Assembly (NCBI RefSeq): GCF_020520425.1
Contig: NC_079489.1
Span: 21,104,001 to 21,168,000 of the forward strand
Reading direction: 5' to 3'
DNA: 64,000 nucleotides
Source: Spinacia oleracea
Taxonomy: Eukaryota; Streptophyta; Magnoliopsida; Caryophyllales; Amaranthaceae
A program made the translations under genes and the position numbers. The notes under the pieces are model-generated. The model did not search any database and had not been told where the DNA came from. It worked only from the letters and a program-made list of their open reading frames with translations. The first letter of the stretch is position 1. Every line of letters begins with the position of its first letter. This document shows, in pieces, positions 1-13,782 of the stretch.

Positions 1-726
1 TGAAATATTATGTGGCATGACAAGCTAATTTAGAAATTAGTTTACCATTGTAGATGCTCTTAGCTAGCATATCTGATTCAACATCTCCAAATCATAAACT
101 CCAACAATATTTGTTAAAAACGAGTAAAGAGCACAATAAGCTAACTGAATAAGGCCCTCAAAAACCACAGCACGGTAGCAGTAAAGTCAACTGTACTTAC
201 AAGAGGTATGCATCGTCAAGGTGACCATGTTCGGGAGTAAAACTTTGGAAACAGCCTATCACAAACATGAAAAATCGACAATCATCGATTTTTATAGCCC
301 TCATTGTCAAAGAATGAAGATAGGCCTCATCTGATTTTTCATCATAGATCGCTGAATAAATCCTAAAAATCGCAGAATAAATCATAAAAATCGCAACAAT
401 AGATAAAACCTATTAAAAAACCTAAATCAAAGCATAATATTGAAAAATTATGCACAATGAAGAATAATCGCGGATAACCTAGTAGAAAACCGAAAATATA
501 AAAACCTAAATATCAAAAAACGAAAAAAAAATCTAACCTTGAAGAACAATCAAGAGAACGTAGCCAAGTCGCAGAAGAAATCGCGGCCAAATCACAAAGA
601 AATTACAAGAAAACCGCGATGAAATCGCAATAAGAGAGGGAGAGAGGAGAGAGAAAAGAGAGGAACACGATTGAAAAGAGAGAAAGAAAAAATGAGACAG
701 GAAGCAAAATCCGCAATTTAGAAGGT
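1..726 (-). other. Possible 5' end of a minus-strand gene
   Basis: No gene is recognised here. On the minus strand, about 720-540 reads as a CT-rich leader ending in a plausible donor (AAG|GTTAGA near 537). A short segment near 258-203 follows a TAG acceptor, stays open for its length and ends in GTAAGT near 199. This is the pattern of a leader exon plus first coding exon of a gene running off the left edge. The predicted peptide is too short to assign. It could equally be chance in AT-rich sequence. Confidence 0.2.
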
Positions 727-973
727 GGACCATGGTGCACATAGAGCATGGTGCACCTTAAGAACATTAGTATATAATTAAAAGAACATCTGGTTACGTA
801 AAAAGAACATGGACATATATTTTTTTTAATTTTTAATAAATTGTGATTTTTTATAATAAAAAAGAAAAATATGATATTGCATGTTCTTTTGCCGTAGTAT
901 CATGTTCTTTTGTTTATGCACATGTGTTCTTTTGGTGCACATGGTGCACCATGCTCTATGTGCACCATGATCC
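727..973. mobile_element. Short MITE with 31-bp terminal inverted repeats
   Basis: The ends at 727-757 and 943-973 are inverted copies of each other over 31 bp with a single mismatch; each contains GTGCACATAGAGCATGG on one strand. The interior is AT-rich and non-coding. I found no convincing target-site duplication, so the superfamily is left open. The element lies about 190 bp left of the MULE near the CHR18-like gene. Confidence 0.6.
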
Positions 974-1163
974 ATAGTCCACGGATTGAGCAAAATCCCC
1001 TCTGAAATAAAAAAAAAAAGTCAAATCTAATGGACTCACACGTATGAGTCCATTGGACTTTGCTTAAATGGATTAGGTGTACAATAAATTATTGTACAAG
1101 TGTACAACCTTTATAAACAAGATTCTGTGCAACAAAAGAAGAAAAAGAGACATCACCGTTCAC

Positions 1164-2598
1164 CGCAAATTTTTGGCTATACCCGGGTATAGCCAAAGCT
1201 GGCTGTACCCCTATCCAAAACGATGTCGTTTTGTGTTGTTTAAAATGAACATTAATATACTGGTACAAAAATGAACATTTACTATTCCGGAAATGAACAT
1301 TTATTTATTTATTTGGAATAAACATTTACTATTTTGAAAATGAACATTTATTTATTTATTTGGAAATAAACTACAAAAATGAACATTTACTATTTCGGAA
1401 ATGAACATTTATTTATTTATTTGGAATGAACATTTACTATTTTGGAAATGAACATCTATTTATTTATTTGGAAATAAACAATATAGGCGCTTGTAAAAAC
1501 ATAAAAAGACCAATGAAGTGAACAATTTCATTATGAACATTAACCATATATTTATTGTGAACAAACAAATAAACAAGAAAAAACAAATAATTCAACAAAA
1601 AAGAACAAACAATATAAAAAAGAACATAAAATTTCAGAAAAAAGAACAACCAATACAACAATTATGAACACTTTTATGATGAATTTTAAAGCCAACATGA
1701 AAGAACAAACAATACAACAAGAAAGAACAAATAATGGTACAAAAATGAACATTTACTATTTCGGAAATGAACATTTATTTATTTATTTGGAATGAACATT
1801 TACTATTTTGGAAATGAACATTTATTTATTTATTTGGAAATAAACTACAAAAATGAACATTTACTATTTCTGAAATGAACATTTACTATTTCGGAAATGA
1901 ACATTTATTTGGAATGAACATTTACTATTTTGGAAATGAACATTTATTTGGAAATAAACAATATAGGCGCTTGTAAAAACATAAAAGACCAATGAAGTGA
2001 ACAATTTCATTATGAACATTAACCATATATTTATTGTGAACAAACAAATAAACAAAAAAGAACAAATAATTCAACAAAAAAGAACAAACAATATAAAAAA
2101 GAACATAAAATTCCAGAAAAAAGAACAAACAATACAACAATTATGAACAATTTTATGATGAATTTTAAAGCCAACCTGAAAGAACAAACAATACAACAAT
2201 AACTTTGATGAATGAATTTAAAAAACAACAAGAAAGAACAAACAGTACAACAAGAAAGAACAAGCAATACAAAAAGAAAGAATAAAAAGATTAATGAAGA
2301 GTTTAATTATGAACATTAACCATATGATTATTATAAACAAACAAATAAACAAGAAAGAACAAACAATATAAAAAAGAACATAAAATTCCAGAAGAAAGAA
2401 CAAAAATTACAACAATTATGAAAATTTGATGATGAATTTAAAAAACAACAAGAAAGAACAAACAGTACAACAAGAAAGAACAAACAGTACAATAAGAATG
2501 AACAAACGGTACAATAAAAAAGAACAAACAATATGAGCGCGTCGTTTTAGGGGATACAGCCAGAGCTGGCTGTACCCGGGTACAGCAGTTAACGATTG
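1164..2598. mobile_element. Mutator-like element (MULE) with 9-bp target duplication
   Basis: The 9-bp direct repeat ACCGTTCAC flanks the element at 1155-1163 and 2599-2607. Inside it, inverted ends share TACCCGGGTA and AGCTGGCTGTA plus an AAAACGA tract at matching offsets. A 9-bp duplication with long inverted ends is the mark of Mutator-like elements. The interior is low-complexity AT sequence built from repeated GAACATTTACTATTT and AAGAACAAACAATA units, with an imperfect internal duplication (about 1485-1745 and 1963-2215). Its open frames on the minus strand are low-complexity and not genes. The right end lies 92 bp before the CHR18-like start codon. Confidence 0.75.
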
Positions 2599-2689
2599 AC
2601 CGTTCACAACAGTTTCAACTTTCAAGTGTGGAGTTCTTTGAGTTGTTGGGCTTGTTGCTGTTGCAGCAGCAAATTGTCAGAGAGAAAGA

Positions 2690-5600
2690 ATGGAGTTAGA
2701 CGAATGGGAATTGAGTGCAGAAGAACTTGAATCCCTCGAAATCGACGCTCTTCGCCAAATTGCTCAACGAAACAATTCTACTCCTACAACTTCAGCATCT
2801 TCGACAAACCCTTGCATTTCCGGCGCCAATTCGCAGCTTCCGCCGCTCCGAAATTCTCTCTCTTCTACTACTTCGACATTCAGGGATTCTTCACGAACTC
2901 AAAATCAAAGCCAAACTCAAACTCAGGTCATTTTTTCATTCCCTAATTTCTTGTAATTTCAGGGTTTTAATTGTAGCTAAATTTGCTTATTTTTCTGCCC
3001 TTCTTTCAGTTTTGAAATTTGAACGTCTATGTTGAACGTCTATTTTTGAAATTCTTATGCTTCCCCAACAATTAGTTTAAATTTGCTGAATTCCCTTGAA
3101 TTTTGTATTGAAATTTCTACTTTCTGGTACAAGGGGAATGTAGAAAAGATGAGTGAAGTCAGGGTATTTGAGTGACTATTATGTGCTTAAGCTCGTGATT
3201 GTTATGTCAATTGGCTATCACGCGCTTAAGTGAGCTCAGATCGTTTTAGGTGATGTTTGATTGCAAGCAATTAGAGAGGGAAGCGTGACTTCCTACCATG
3301 TTGTTTGATTGTCATGAAATAGGTGAAATGAGGGTATTGAAACTTCCTTGGGAATTTGGACTTCTGATATATGGGAATTGGCTTACCCACCCTCCCCTTG
3401 GTTATAATTCACATGTCAATTCCCAGGAAGAGTGAATGCCTTGTGTCAACCAAACAAGTGTAAGCAATTTACTGAGAATTTTACAAGGGAAGTAACTTCC
3501 AATGGAAATAGCTTCTCATGGAAATTTAGTTGTGAATTGAACGGGATGACCAATAAGTTTAGATAATAGTCAATAAGATCAGTTAAGGAATTTTATGTGA
3601 AAAGAATGAAACCTGGATTGCAGGTGCAGAAGACTTGTAAGTTGGACTATGAAAAAGAACTTGGACATTGTAGTCCATAACAAAGAGAAAATGCAACATC
3701 AAGGACCAAGTTAAGGACTGGTTAAATGATTAGATATTTCTGTCATATGAGGGTGCATCATACATACTTATAGTAACCAATATACTAATAAAATCATTGT
3801 AAAGGTTCCTAACCTTGGTGTATTATTGGGATGAGTTACCTAACCTCTTGGAGATTTCTGGGAAATATACAAATGTCAGGACAAGGCAAGTTGAAAAGAC
3901 CGGGGTGTTCAGTGGATCAGTTAGGTGTTCTTACTGTTCTATGTATCAGTTATTCAGGAAGCTTTTTACAGTGACTTGGTATTAGTCCTCGGTTGACTCT
4001 GTTGAGGCTCTTTCACTCTTTTTAAATGGAGAGTTGCACAAAGTGTAGGAATGTAGACATGATTGTATAGATGCGTCGAAGAAAAGAGGGTTGGCTCTGG
4101 TAGAGATGTCATCTGTCATGTTTGATGGGGCTTCCATCAATATTAGATTCTTTTGGAGGGAAGAAGATTAGGGATGTCAATGGGGCGGGGCGGATGCGGA
4201 TGTAGGTCCCTCCATCCCCATCCCCACCTAAAATTTTCATCCCCATCCCCGCCCCATCACCCATGGCGGGTACAAAATTCATCCCCATCCCCGCCCCAAC
4301 GGGTGTAAGCTAAAATCCATCCCCGCCCCACCACCCAACTGGGTATCCATCCCCATCTTATCCCCGCTTCATACCCGCACTAATACCCGCCTAATTTTTC
4401 TTATTTAGCAACCATTTGCCATATATACGGAGTAATGAAAGTTAACTATTGAAAAAATACATTATGACTAAAGTTAACATATATAATCGAAAATAATACT
4501 CGTCATAACAAAAAAATTCAAACAAAAAACTTTGTCTCACCTAAATTCATATTACCACCTAAAGATGCAAATGAATCCAAACTCACCCATCACTCATGGT
4601 GGGTATGAAACGGGGCAAGTGGGGATGGGGCGGGGCGAGTGGGGATGGGGCGGGGCGGGCGGGGATGGGGCGGGTTCAACACAAAATCCACACCCGCCCC
4701 ATCACCCATTGCGGGTACGATTTTTATACCCATCCCCGCCCCATCACCCGCCAAACCTACCTCCATCCCCGCCTACTTGGGGCGGATGCGGGGCGGGTCT
4801 CCCGCAAAACCCGCCCCACTGACATCCCTAAAGAAGATGTGGGATTGTTACTGTCATAATGTTAGTCTTGCTCTGTTTGTCTTCCCGATAGGCTGGATTT
4901 CGATACTGGTCCTGCTATCAAATATGCCTTGTTTGAATGTAAAATGTTCCCGGTAAACAAAACTTGAAGTATTGTGCGAAGGTAGTTAGAGAAGATTCTG
5001 GAATGAGAAGTCCACGAATTGTACTGAAATAGGATATTGGAAAAAGGAACATTACATAATATTTCTGTTTATATTGAGAATTTTTTGACTTAGATGAAGA
5101 AAAGGACAGAAGAATTAGTGTATGAACTGCTCCTATTTTGCTATATTTTGTTAGCTTTTCTCCCATTTGTTGCTTAAGATAATGTATGTTGACAATTGTC
5201 TGATATCCAGGTGGATGGTTCTTTAGGGTCCAGAGTCTTGCCACCGTCAGTTGCACCAAAAACAGCTGGTGAGTAGTTGTAAGTCATACACTTTTGACCA
5301 TGCTAATGTATTTTTGGTACTCAAGTACATTTCACTTCTGTGATGATTTGCATGGACTGGAACCTGAAAAAAGTAGCAATGCTTCTGGTTCAGAGTTGTA
5401 GTCCTATGGTTACTAAAATGTTAATTGCCAGGTAGCAGACATATGTACACCAGGAAAGTGTGTAGTGTATACTGCCCAAAAAACACTCATAACGTGGTTG
5501 TGGTTCTCTGAAACTGATGTTCCGCGGCTGTTTTTTATGCGGCCATGCTACAAATTTTTGCTTCACAATCTATTTATGGGGGTTTTATGACTTAAGAGCA

Positions 5601-8600
5601 CCCTTTAATGTTGTTTTAATTCTTGATGTCTATTTAGACGACTGTTCAAAGGAAAGACCAAAGCATTATGTCAAGTTCTTTCTTCATGCTAGTGGAAGTA
5701 TAGCTGTAAGGTTTCCTTATGACCAGGTAAGTTGTCCATTATTTGTTCTGATTATCTGCTTCATTCTCAAGGTTGTTTCTGAATTCTGATACTTCTGTTG
5801 TTCACAAGGCTCTTGTAAATGCTGTCAAGAAGATTCCTAAAGCTACCTGGAATGCAAAAGAGAGGTTTGCTTTTCTTTCCATATGCATTTTGTTGTTTCT
5901 ATAGAACCAGGTGCTTACTTACTGTATGATATGGTGTGACATGACAGGCTATGGATATTCCCAATGTCGTCTTTGCCATCTGCTGAAGACATTCTCAGGG
6001 AAACACCTGGGTTGAATATTGAGGTGAATCATATCCTTCATGTCTGATTTCCTAGGGTCTGGTATAAACTTAGAATTTCCAGTGATGTTGGCCCCTATCT
6101 TTTTTCTTTCTGGCTATATTAGTCAATAATTTTCCAATGTTTGTTTCTCTGAGGTAAGGATGTCCATCAACAATGTATATTTCACAATTTGGATATACCT
6201 TGTATGACATTATTATCCAGAAGTTCTATATTAGAGAATCAGCCCATATATGATGCACTTCCGTGTTGTAACTTCTAGGTGGAGAATCTGGATCCCTTAG
6301 TTCGGCGAGCTATAGCTGCTGCAGCAGCTGTTCCAGATCTTCAAGGTGAATCTTGATGGACATTGTACTGTAAAAATACTCTTTGTGCTATCTATCAGAA
6401 TGTACTATCTGATTTGAAATTTGATTGCAGCAGGATAGGTTAAATTGTTTGTATGTATGTGTATGTCTATGCGTATGTATGTGTATGACCCTGTTTGGCA
6501 AGCTGTTGTTGTTGTTGCCTTGTTTGGTAATACTAGCAGTTTGTATTGGTTGTTTTAGTCAACTATTTTCATTTTATGTTAATATACATGTTTGGTCAAT
6601 CCGTCAATTCAATTGGAAAAGCCTACATCCAATCACCTATTTGGCTGGAAAGCCAGATTTCCAGCCAATCAAAAATCAACCAGACAGATTAACACGGTAA
6701 AAACCTACCGAGTTGCTGGCTAAAAGGCACTTTCTAAACAAACCCTAAGTGTATTTGTTGCCGTATTCAAATTAGTGCTGAGTAGTTACTTTTTGGTTGG
6801 TGAATATGCATTTTAAAACTTGTAGCCTTTCTTTTATTAGAAAACATGTAGGGGGGAAATTTAAAAATTATACATCTATTCTAATACAATTTGCGATGTT
6901 GTTTAAACTTTGAAGAATCCTTTATATTTTGCACAGTTGCTGATTTTCTGTATTGCTTTGCAATCCTCTTATACTGTATTAGAACAGGAATAAATTTTGA
7001 ACATAATAGGTTAAAGAATGTAACTAAAAGGTTTAAACTATGTTAAGTAGAGAATTAGGGTGAGGTAACCTTTTATTGCATATGTACGGTATAGCTTTTT
7101 TATTTTTTTATTACTTTTTTGCACTCTGTGTCTCATTAACTTTAGCATATCTAAAATAATACTCCCTCCACCCCTTAATACTCGCCCCACTTTCCCTATA
7201 AAGCCGTCCCTTAATACTCGCCCCACTTTTATAAATGACATACTTTTACCAGGGTCCTGACCATTTATGGGCCCTAGGCGAAACATGATAAAGGGGCCCT
7301 TTTTTCCTAAATATTTTACTCGAAAACTCTTAGAAGAGAACAACTTCGAGTAGCAACGGAAAAATATATTCGAACTACTAAAAATAACCATGTTTTTGGT
7401 TAAAATTTACTTTAAGAGAAGGTCACCCAAATAAGATAGAAAATAAGAACAAAGTATAATGATTTCATAATAAACTAAGACTAGAACTACATAATCACAT
7501 AAGGAGTACTGAGTATAATTTTGCCTCCCTACGCACAATCAATATAAACCGAGGATGAATATAATCAAACATAATCACCCTCACAAGTCATAATGTTAAT
7601 AGAAGTACAAAACGTAAATAAAACCCATTTATATTTATATCTAAAAGAGAAATAACCAATGTGAAAAGATTGTCAACTAAACATACTGGAGTAGAATGAA
7701 GCCATAACTACAATCATGAATTACGGGAAATGAAGGAAATGGAATGCACTAAGGTTACGACTTACGAGGGCCTTAAATTTATTTGTGGAACTCATAATAC
7801 TGCCTCGAAAATTGATTTACTTGAAATTAAAATGGTAAGTGAAGAAAATGCATTTTGTTTCTTGTAACTCTACGTGAATTAAAGATGCTCACATTTATTT
7901 TACTTAATTTTTAAAACCTAGTTTAATTTTGACAATTTTGTTTTTGGGGCCCCCTTCAGACTCCGTGCCCTGGGCGGCCGCACCTCAGGCCTACCCCTAG
8001 GGCCGGGGCTGACTTTTATTATATTATATCATTTCTCTCACTTAACACAGACCGATATATATTCCTACTTCCTAAAAAAAATATTAAAAAATTCAACCCA
8101 CCCCACCCCAACCCCTTTATTTGACACATTCTCCACTAACTACATTAAAAAAAATACCTCACTATCAACTAAGGAGTTCCACCTAATAAATTAATGAGTC
8201 AATTAAATTGTCTAAAACCCTGTTCCGATCAAACTGGAGCGAGTATTAAGGGGCGGGGGGAGTACTCAACTTCTACTAATACTTCCCTTGATGCTAGAAC
8301 AATGTTTAAAAATGCGCGCTTGCTCAAAGCGCTAGAGCAAAGCACTTAATTAGGCCTAAGCGAATCGTTTGGGAAGAAGCGCGCGGAAGCGCATGAAGCA
8401 CACGAAGCGTGCTTTTGTGCGCTTCATCGAAATTCTTTTCCTCTTTTCTTTTTTCTTTTTTTTTTTTAAGTTGTTATTATGTTTTGGACCATACCCTATT
8501 AATCATTAACAACATAAAGTGGGCCAAGAGTCCAAAGGAAAAGGAAAAAGATAAAGAAAACAAAATAAGAAGACAACAATCATAGCAACCGGCCCTAACT

Positions 8601-11600
8601 TCTTGGTAAACACTATGTTATATACTTTGTTTTTGTTAAAACAAAGAGTAATATATTCTTGGAAGCAAAGCTGATGTTTATATATTTTGTGGTTATTTTA
8701 GTAAGATATATATGCATAATAGTAAAAAAAAATCTTTATTTCTTAAAAAGTGCGCTTCACTTCGATGAAACGCGCGCCTTGTGCTTAGGCTCTAGGGCTC
8801 ATATCTCTTCAGTGCGCTTTGCCCTTCTTTATACACTGTGCTAGAATTGACGGATTATGGTTGATGTGGTAACTTTGTTTAATTTTATTGACAATTTGAC
8901 ATAATATTATTACAAAGTTACAAAAATAAGGAGGAAAACTCTCGCCTACTGCGTGTTGGTGCCTATTGCTTAGTGGTACCTCACTATTGGATGTGGAGAG
9001 AGTTTTACGTTTACAGTAATCTCGCATCAGTAAAGGAGGCATGTGTCTTTTCTAAAAGAAGTGAATGGGTTTAATATTTTCAAATTTGGTGTATGCTAAC
9101 CATTTTAAAAGGTTACTTGGTCACTTTAGCCCAAAGTTTCAAGGTTACGCAATATAATTTTGGTAGTTTATCTAAAGAAACAATGTTTCCCTACAAATTT
9201 AAGGACAAGGCGTGAAATTGTTGTGCTGGGGAAGAAGGTTAATTGGTTGACATATTTCAGGATTTTTGTGTGGATGTCATTGAAGGTTTCTTTAAGGAGG
9301 GCCTGTGATTTTGTTTAGATAATCTTGTTTGTCTACCGTCCTCGCATTTGGTAGGGAGGATAAAGGGTGCCAGTCTTCCCCTCTTTTGAAGAAAATTATT
9401 GATTTTTTCTTTGGCTAGTGTTTGCCTCTCTATCTTGCTCTATCGGGGGGGGGGGGGGGGGGTATGGTTGTTAATTCAGTGCCTCACTAATTTTTAGAGT
9501 GAAATTTTGTAGATTGGTTGTCTTTTATCTCTCCATGCCCTGGAAGGACCTTTCTTTTTTTACTTTACGGCCCATGTTACATGTGTCATTTGGTGTGCAT
9601 CAATAGTAATATACTGAATGTTTTCTTTGCAAGATCGATATGACAAGATACCTAGCTATATAGAATCGAAGCTTCTACCATTTCAGCGGGAGGGTGTCAG
9701 GTATGTACAGCCTAGATGATATTATGAAGTTGTCTGAAGATTTTCTGTTCTTATAGTACTGCTTAGTGATGAGACTTTATTCCAACGAGTACAACTTTGT
9801 CATGTTTCTTGCTCTCAATTTAGACCCGCGCTGTAGAAAGAAGCTGGTTTCTGATGCACCTGTTGTAATTTATCAGGTTTGCGTTGCAGCAGGGAGGGCG
9901 TGCTCTTATAGCTGATGAAATGGGTCTGGGTAAGACTTTACAGGTAATTAACTGGATGCTACATGTAGTTTATGTCTGAAGTCCCGAACGCTTGTAAATT
10001 GTACACAAAATGTGTTTTGTGTCTCAATATACTACTCCATAAATTGGTGAAGGCAGGATTGTAGCAATTCCATTAATGGGCATTAGATGTCTCTAGGGAA
10101 GTTACTGCTTTGAAAAGATAACTAGAAGCGACATTTATTTTCAAGTCGTGATCACTTTTATGCTATGGGAACAATTTTGTAGGGCATCATGATAATTATT
10201 GTACTGATTTAATAGTGTGTTGTTCATTCTTCTCATTTTAACAAAATGTGTAATGCATACACGGCTATAGGTTGCATTACGATACTACAAAGCAGCCTGT
10301 CCTTTCCACTAGATTGCATTGTATAATGGTCCTTGGTCATATGCTTCGTTTCTAGTGGGTAAAAAAATGTAATGAATTGGGTTTTATTCATGAAGTTAAT
10401 TGCTTCTCTCTCTTTACTTTCCTTCTTTCAAACCGGGTTTCCAACTACAAGGGAAGGATAGAAATAAGAATAACGTTCTTCTCAAAGGACAAAGTATATC
10501 ACATTATCACATCACATTTATACTTTCCGAATATTTTTCAAAACCTTGGGATTTAAAAGGTGCTGAGACAAATGATTTCGTGATGATACCAAGAAAAATT
10601 ATAATGTTGCCTGTCATTCACAATATGGTAAATTGAAAATCATGATTGAAATCTGATCAATTGTACAACTACCCAGCTTTATTTATTAACTCTATTATGG
10701 GCTCACTGTTTTATGGCCTTTTGTGTCTTTACACATCAACTACTTGAAATGGCTCACTGTTTTATGGCCTTTTGTGTCTTTACACATCAACTACTTGAAA
10801 TGGTTCTTAAGCTGAAAGCTCTTATCTGAAAGTGCTGGACTGAGTACAAGTGTCCGTTATTGTGAGAAAATATTCTTTTATCCTTAATATTTCAGGGGTA
10901 AATTATTATGTAATCCACAATCCACTTTACAATGGCGGATACATGTTTGATACTTGTGTCAAAATTTTAATGAGTCTAACTAACATAGGTTGAGTAATGA
11001 TTTGTCATTTACCTGAACATCAAGGTGCTTGTATGTATTCTTATTTTCCCGTGCTTCGTTAGTGTAGATGCTTTATTTATTTTTGAAGAAATAAGGAGAA
11101 AAAAATAATCAAACGGGCAGGAATATTGCTTACCACATAGTTTTGTTCTCCCTTTTATTGTACGGTAGTCAACTTCCAAGCTGTCTTAAAGTTGCAAAGA
11201 TAGAGTCAAGTGGTTGTTAAATGTTTCGATGCCCCTTTTTCTGCAGGCAATTGCTGTAACCACATGTTTCCCTGAAGCGTGGCCGGTTTTGGTGCTTACG
11301 CCTTCTTCTTTGCGTTTGCATTGGGCTACTGTGAGTACTATCGTTGGTTTCTAGTGTTAACTGAAGAGTGTAATACACCGTATATGATAGCGTAGCATAT
11401 ACGTGATGGTAATCAAGAATAACTGCACTAGCTACTGTCTATACATTTGTATCTCTGTCTAAATGCAACAGCTTTTGCAGACATGGATAGCAGCTAATCA
11501 ACTATGGCCTATTTACAGAATTTCTATTTGTGTGTCACAGTTTTACTGCAATAACCTGTTCTCAGTATATCTAATTTATCATAGTCTGACACCTGATGTA

Positions 11601-13751
11601 GGTGTATTCAGAACTGAAATCCTTTCTTCTATTCTGTGTTTTCTTATTTCACAGATGATACATGAATGGCTGAAGATTCCTCCGTCAGATATTGTTGTAT
11701 GTATACTTCCTATATACTTCTCTGGATTGTCTTGTTAAAATCCCCTGTTTTCTGTTGGTGAGGGTGGTAGGGTATCCCACAGCTGGCTTCCCGATAACGT
11801 GTAAAGTTGGTGCATTGGTTGTTTCGGGTTTATTTTTTTATGGGATGCGACTTTTAAGGTTCCAGCGTAAGTTCTTGCTTCTGTGTGCACTTTTACATTG
11901 GGCATGCATGTATACTAGCTAGTCCTATGTTCCAGAAGAAATTGCCAATTGCTCAAATATGCTTCTAAATCTTGCATGTGTTTATTTCCCAGTGCCTTCT
12001 ACTCTAAAATGGGTTGTATGGCAGATTTATCACACAGGTCTCAAAATGACTAGGCATATCTTTGACTGTACCTCATTCTCTCGGGATTGCACATAGTAGG
12101 TTCTCTTACTAATTGATGATCTGTGGAAAGAACCACCTACTTCAATAGTTCTATGGTATGGTTGCATATTTAAAAATCCCCATCCCAAAAACTTACAAAA
12201 ACTAAATGTTGGTCAAATTACTTTGATTTAGGGGAGAGTAAAATAATACTCCGTAAAAAGTTGGTGAAAGGCTTAAATCTGGTTCAGGCATGAAACTAAA
12301 AGCTTCTGACGTGTTGTCATTCTCGAGTTGTTCTTTTATCTTTCGCTGATTCTTTCTCGTCTCTCTTTCTCTCTCGCACTCACTCTATCTGTGCGCTGAA
12401 CCTTCCTCACTTTCTTTATTCTGCTGTCCACCAATTTCCTTCTTGCATTAACTGCAAGAATTTTGTTATGGGGGAACAGCTAATGCTAATAAATCTGTTC
12501 CAACTGATATGAAATATGCCCAGCCTTAATTTCGCGGAATGGAAAAAATTGTTGATTGTCAGAGAGGTTTGAGCTAAAGTTTAGAGTCAAAGACCTCTGA
12601 GCAGTATTGGCCAGCAATTTTAGGAGAGCTAAAGTTTGGAATAAGAGGCATTTGTAAATTTTCGCCACACCTCAAAAGCTGTTTAGGGTTGATGTATTGT
12701 TGTTGAATAATTTCAACTGTCAGTGTAAAAGGATATATGTGTTCACCAAAATTTTCAGAAGGTTAATGCCTACAATCTCCATGGAGGTAATTCCACCCGC
12801 ACTGCCCCCGGCCCTCCAACCTCTCCATGAAAGCGAGAGAGAGGAAGAGGCTGCACGTAAGAATAAATGGCATTTGTGATGCCTGAATTTGCCTACTCCA
12901 ATTTTGATTTTGATAAAGATAAATTAGTTCTTGGGATTGAAGGCTTCTTGTCCTCCATCTCCGTATCTATAACTTCATACTAAAACAGACATCAAGAATG
13001 ATACATGTCACTTCTTGGTGCAAAATTTACCCGCCAAAAACATTTTTCCTAAAAAGATATATGAATTTTGGATATTTTAGTTAAATCGTATATTTAATAA
13101 TGGGAAGTATATGTGCTCAATATTTTGGTCAAATTAGCATATTATTAAGCATATAAAACATGTAATACGCATGTACTACTCCCTCCATTCCCTTTTGTTG
13201 GTTACGTTTCCTTTTTAGGCGTTTCTTTTTGTTGGTTATGTTTCTATTTTTAGACACTTTTTTTTTCCCAAAACACCCTTATATCCTTTCTTATTTACCA
13301 AAATTACCAAAGATTTCTTTCAAATTTCCACCTAATTTTCCTAACCATCAATATTAAATTCATTTACCTTCCCCATACCCCTCCCATCTCCTCTTTTCCT
13401 ATTTCTTTAATAGTTTCTCTCTCCTTACTTTATTCTTTAAATATAAAATCTCTTACACCCAATCATTATTCTTACACCCAATCATTACTCAAATCCTTAT
13501 ACAAAACAAGATTCTAATTTTCTTAAAAACCACCCCATTTCCCAAACGTAACCAACAAAAGGGAACGGAGGGAGTATATAGTAAGATGAAAATTGCATGT
13601 TATATAGTATTGTAATAATTTTCGGAGGAGAAATGTTTCAGCTTAATATTTTACAAAAAAAAATGATCAAATAATAATTTCATAATATCCGTGCATGCAC
13701 GGCACCTAATCTAGTATATACACACATATATACACACACACACACACACAT

Positions 13752-13782
<31 letters not shown>

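Noticed and set aside
1464-2625. Several overlapping minus-strand ORFs rich in Phe, Cys, Leu and Val
   Set aside because: They are translations of the low-complexity AAGAACAAACAATA repeats inside the MULE, with no domain.
4532-4956. Overlapping plus-strand ORFs rich in Gly, Pro and Trp
   Set aside because: They lie in the GC-rich repeats of the hAT MITE in a helicase intron.
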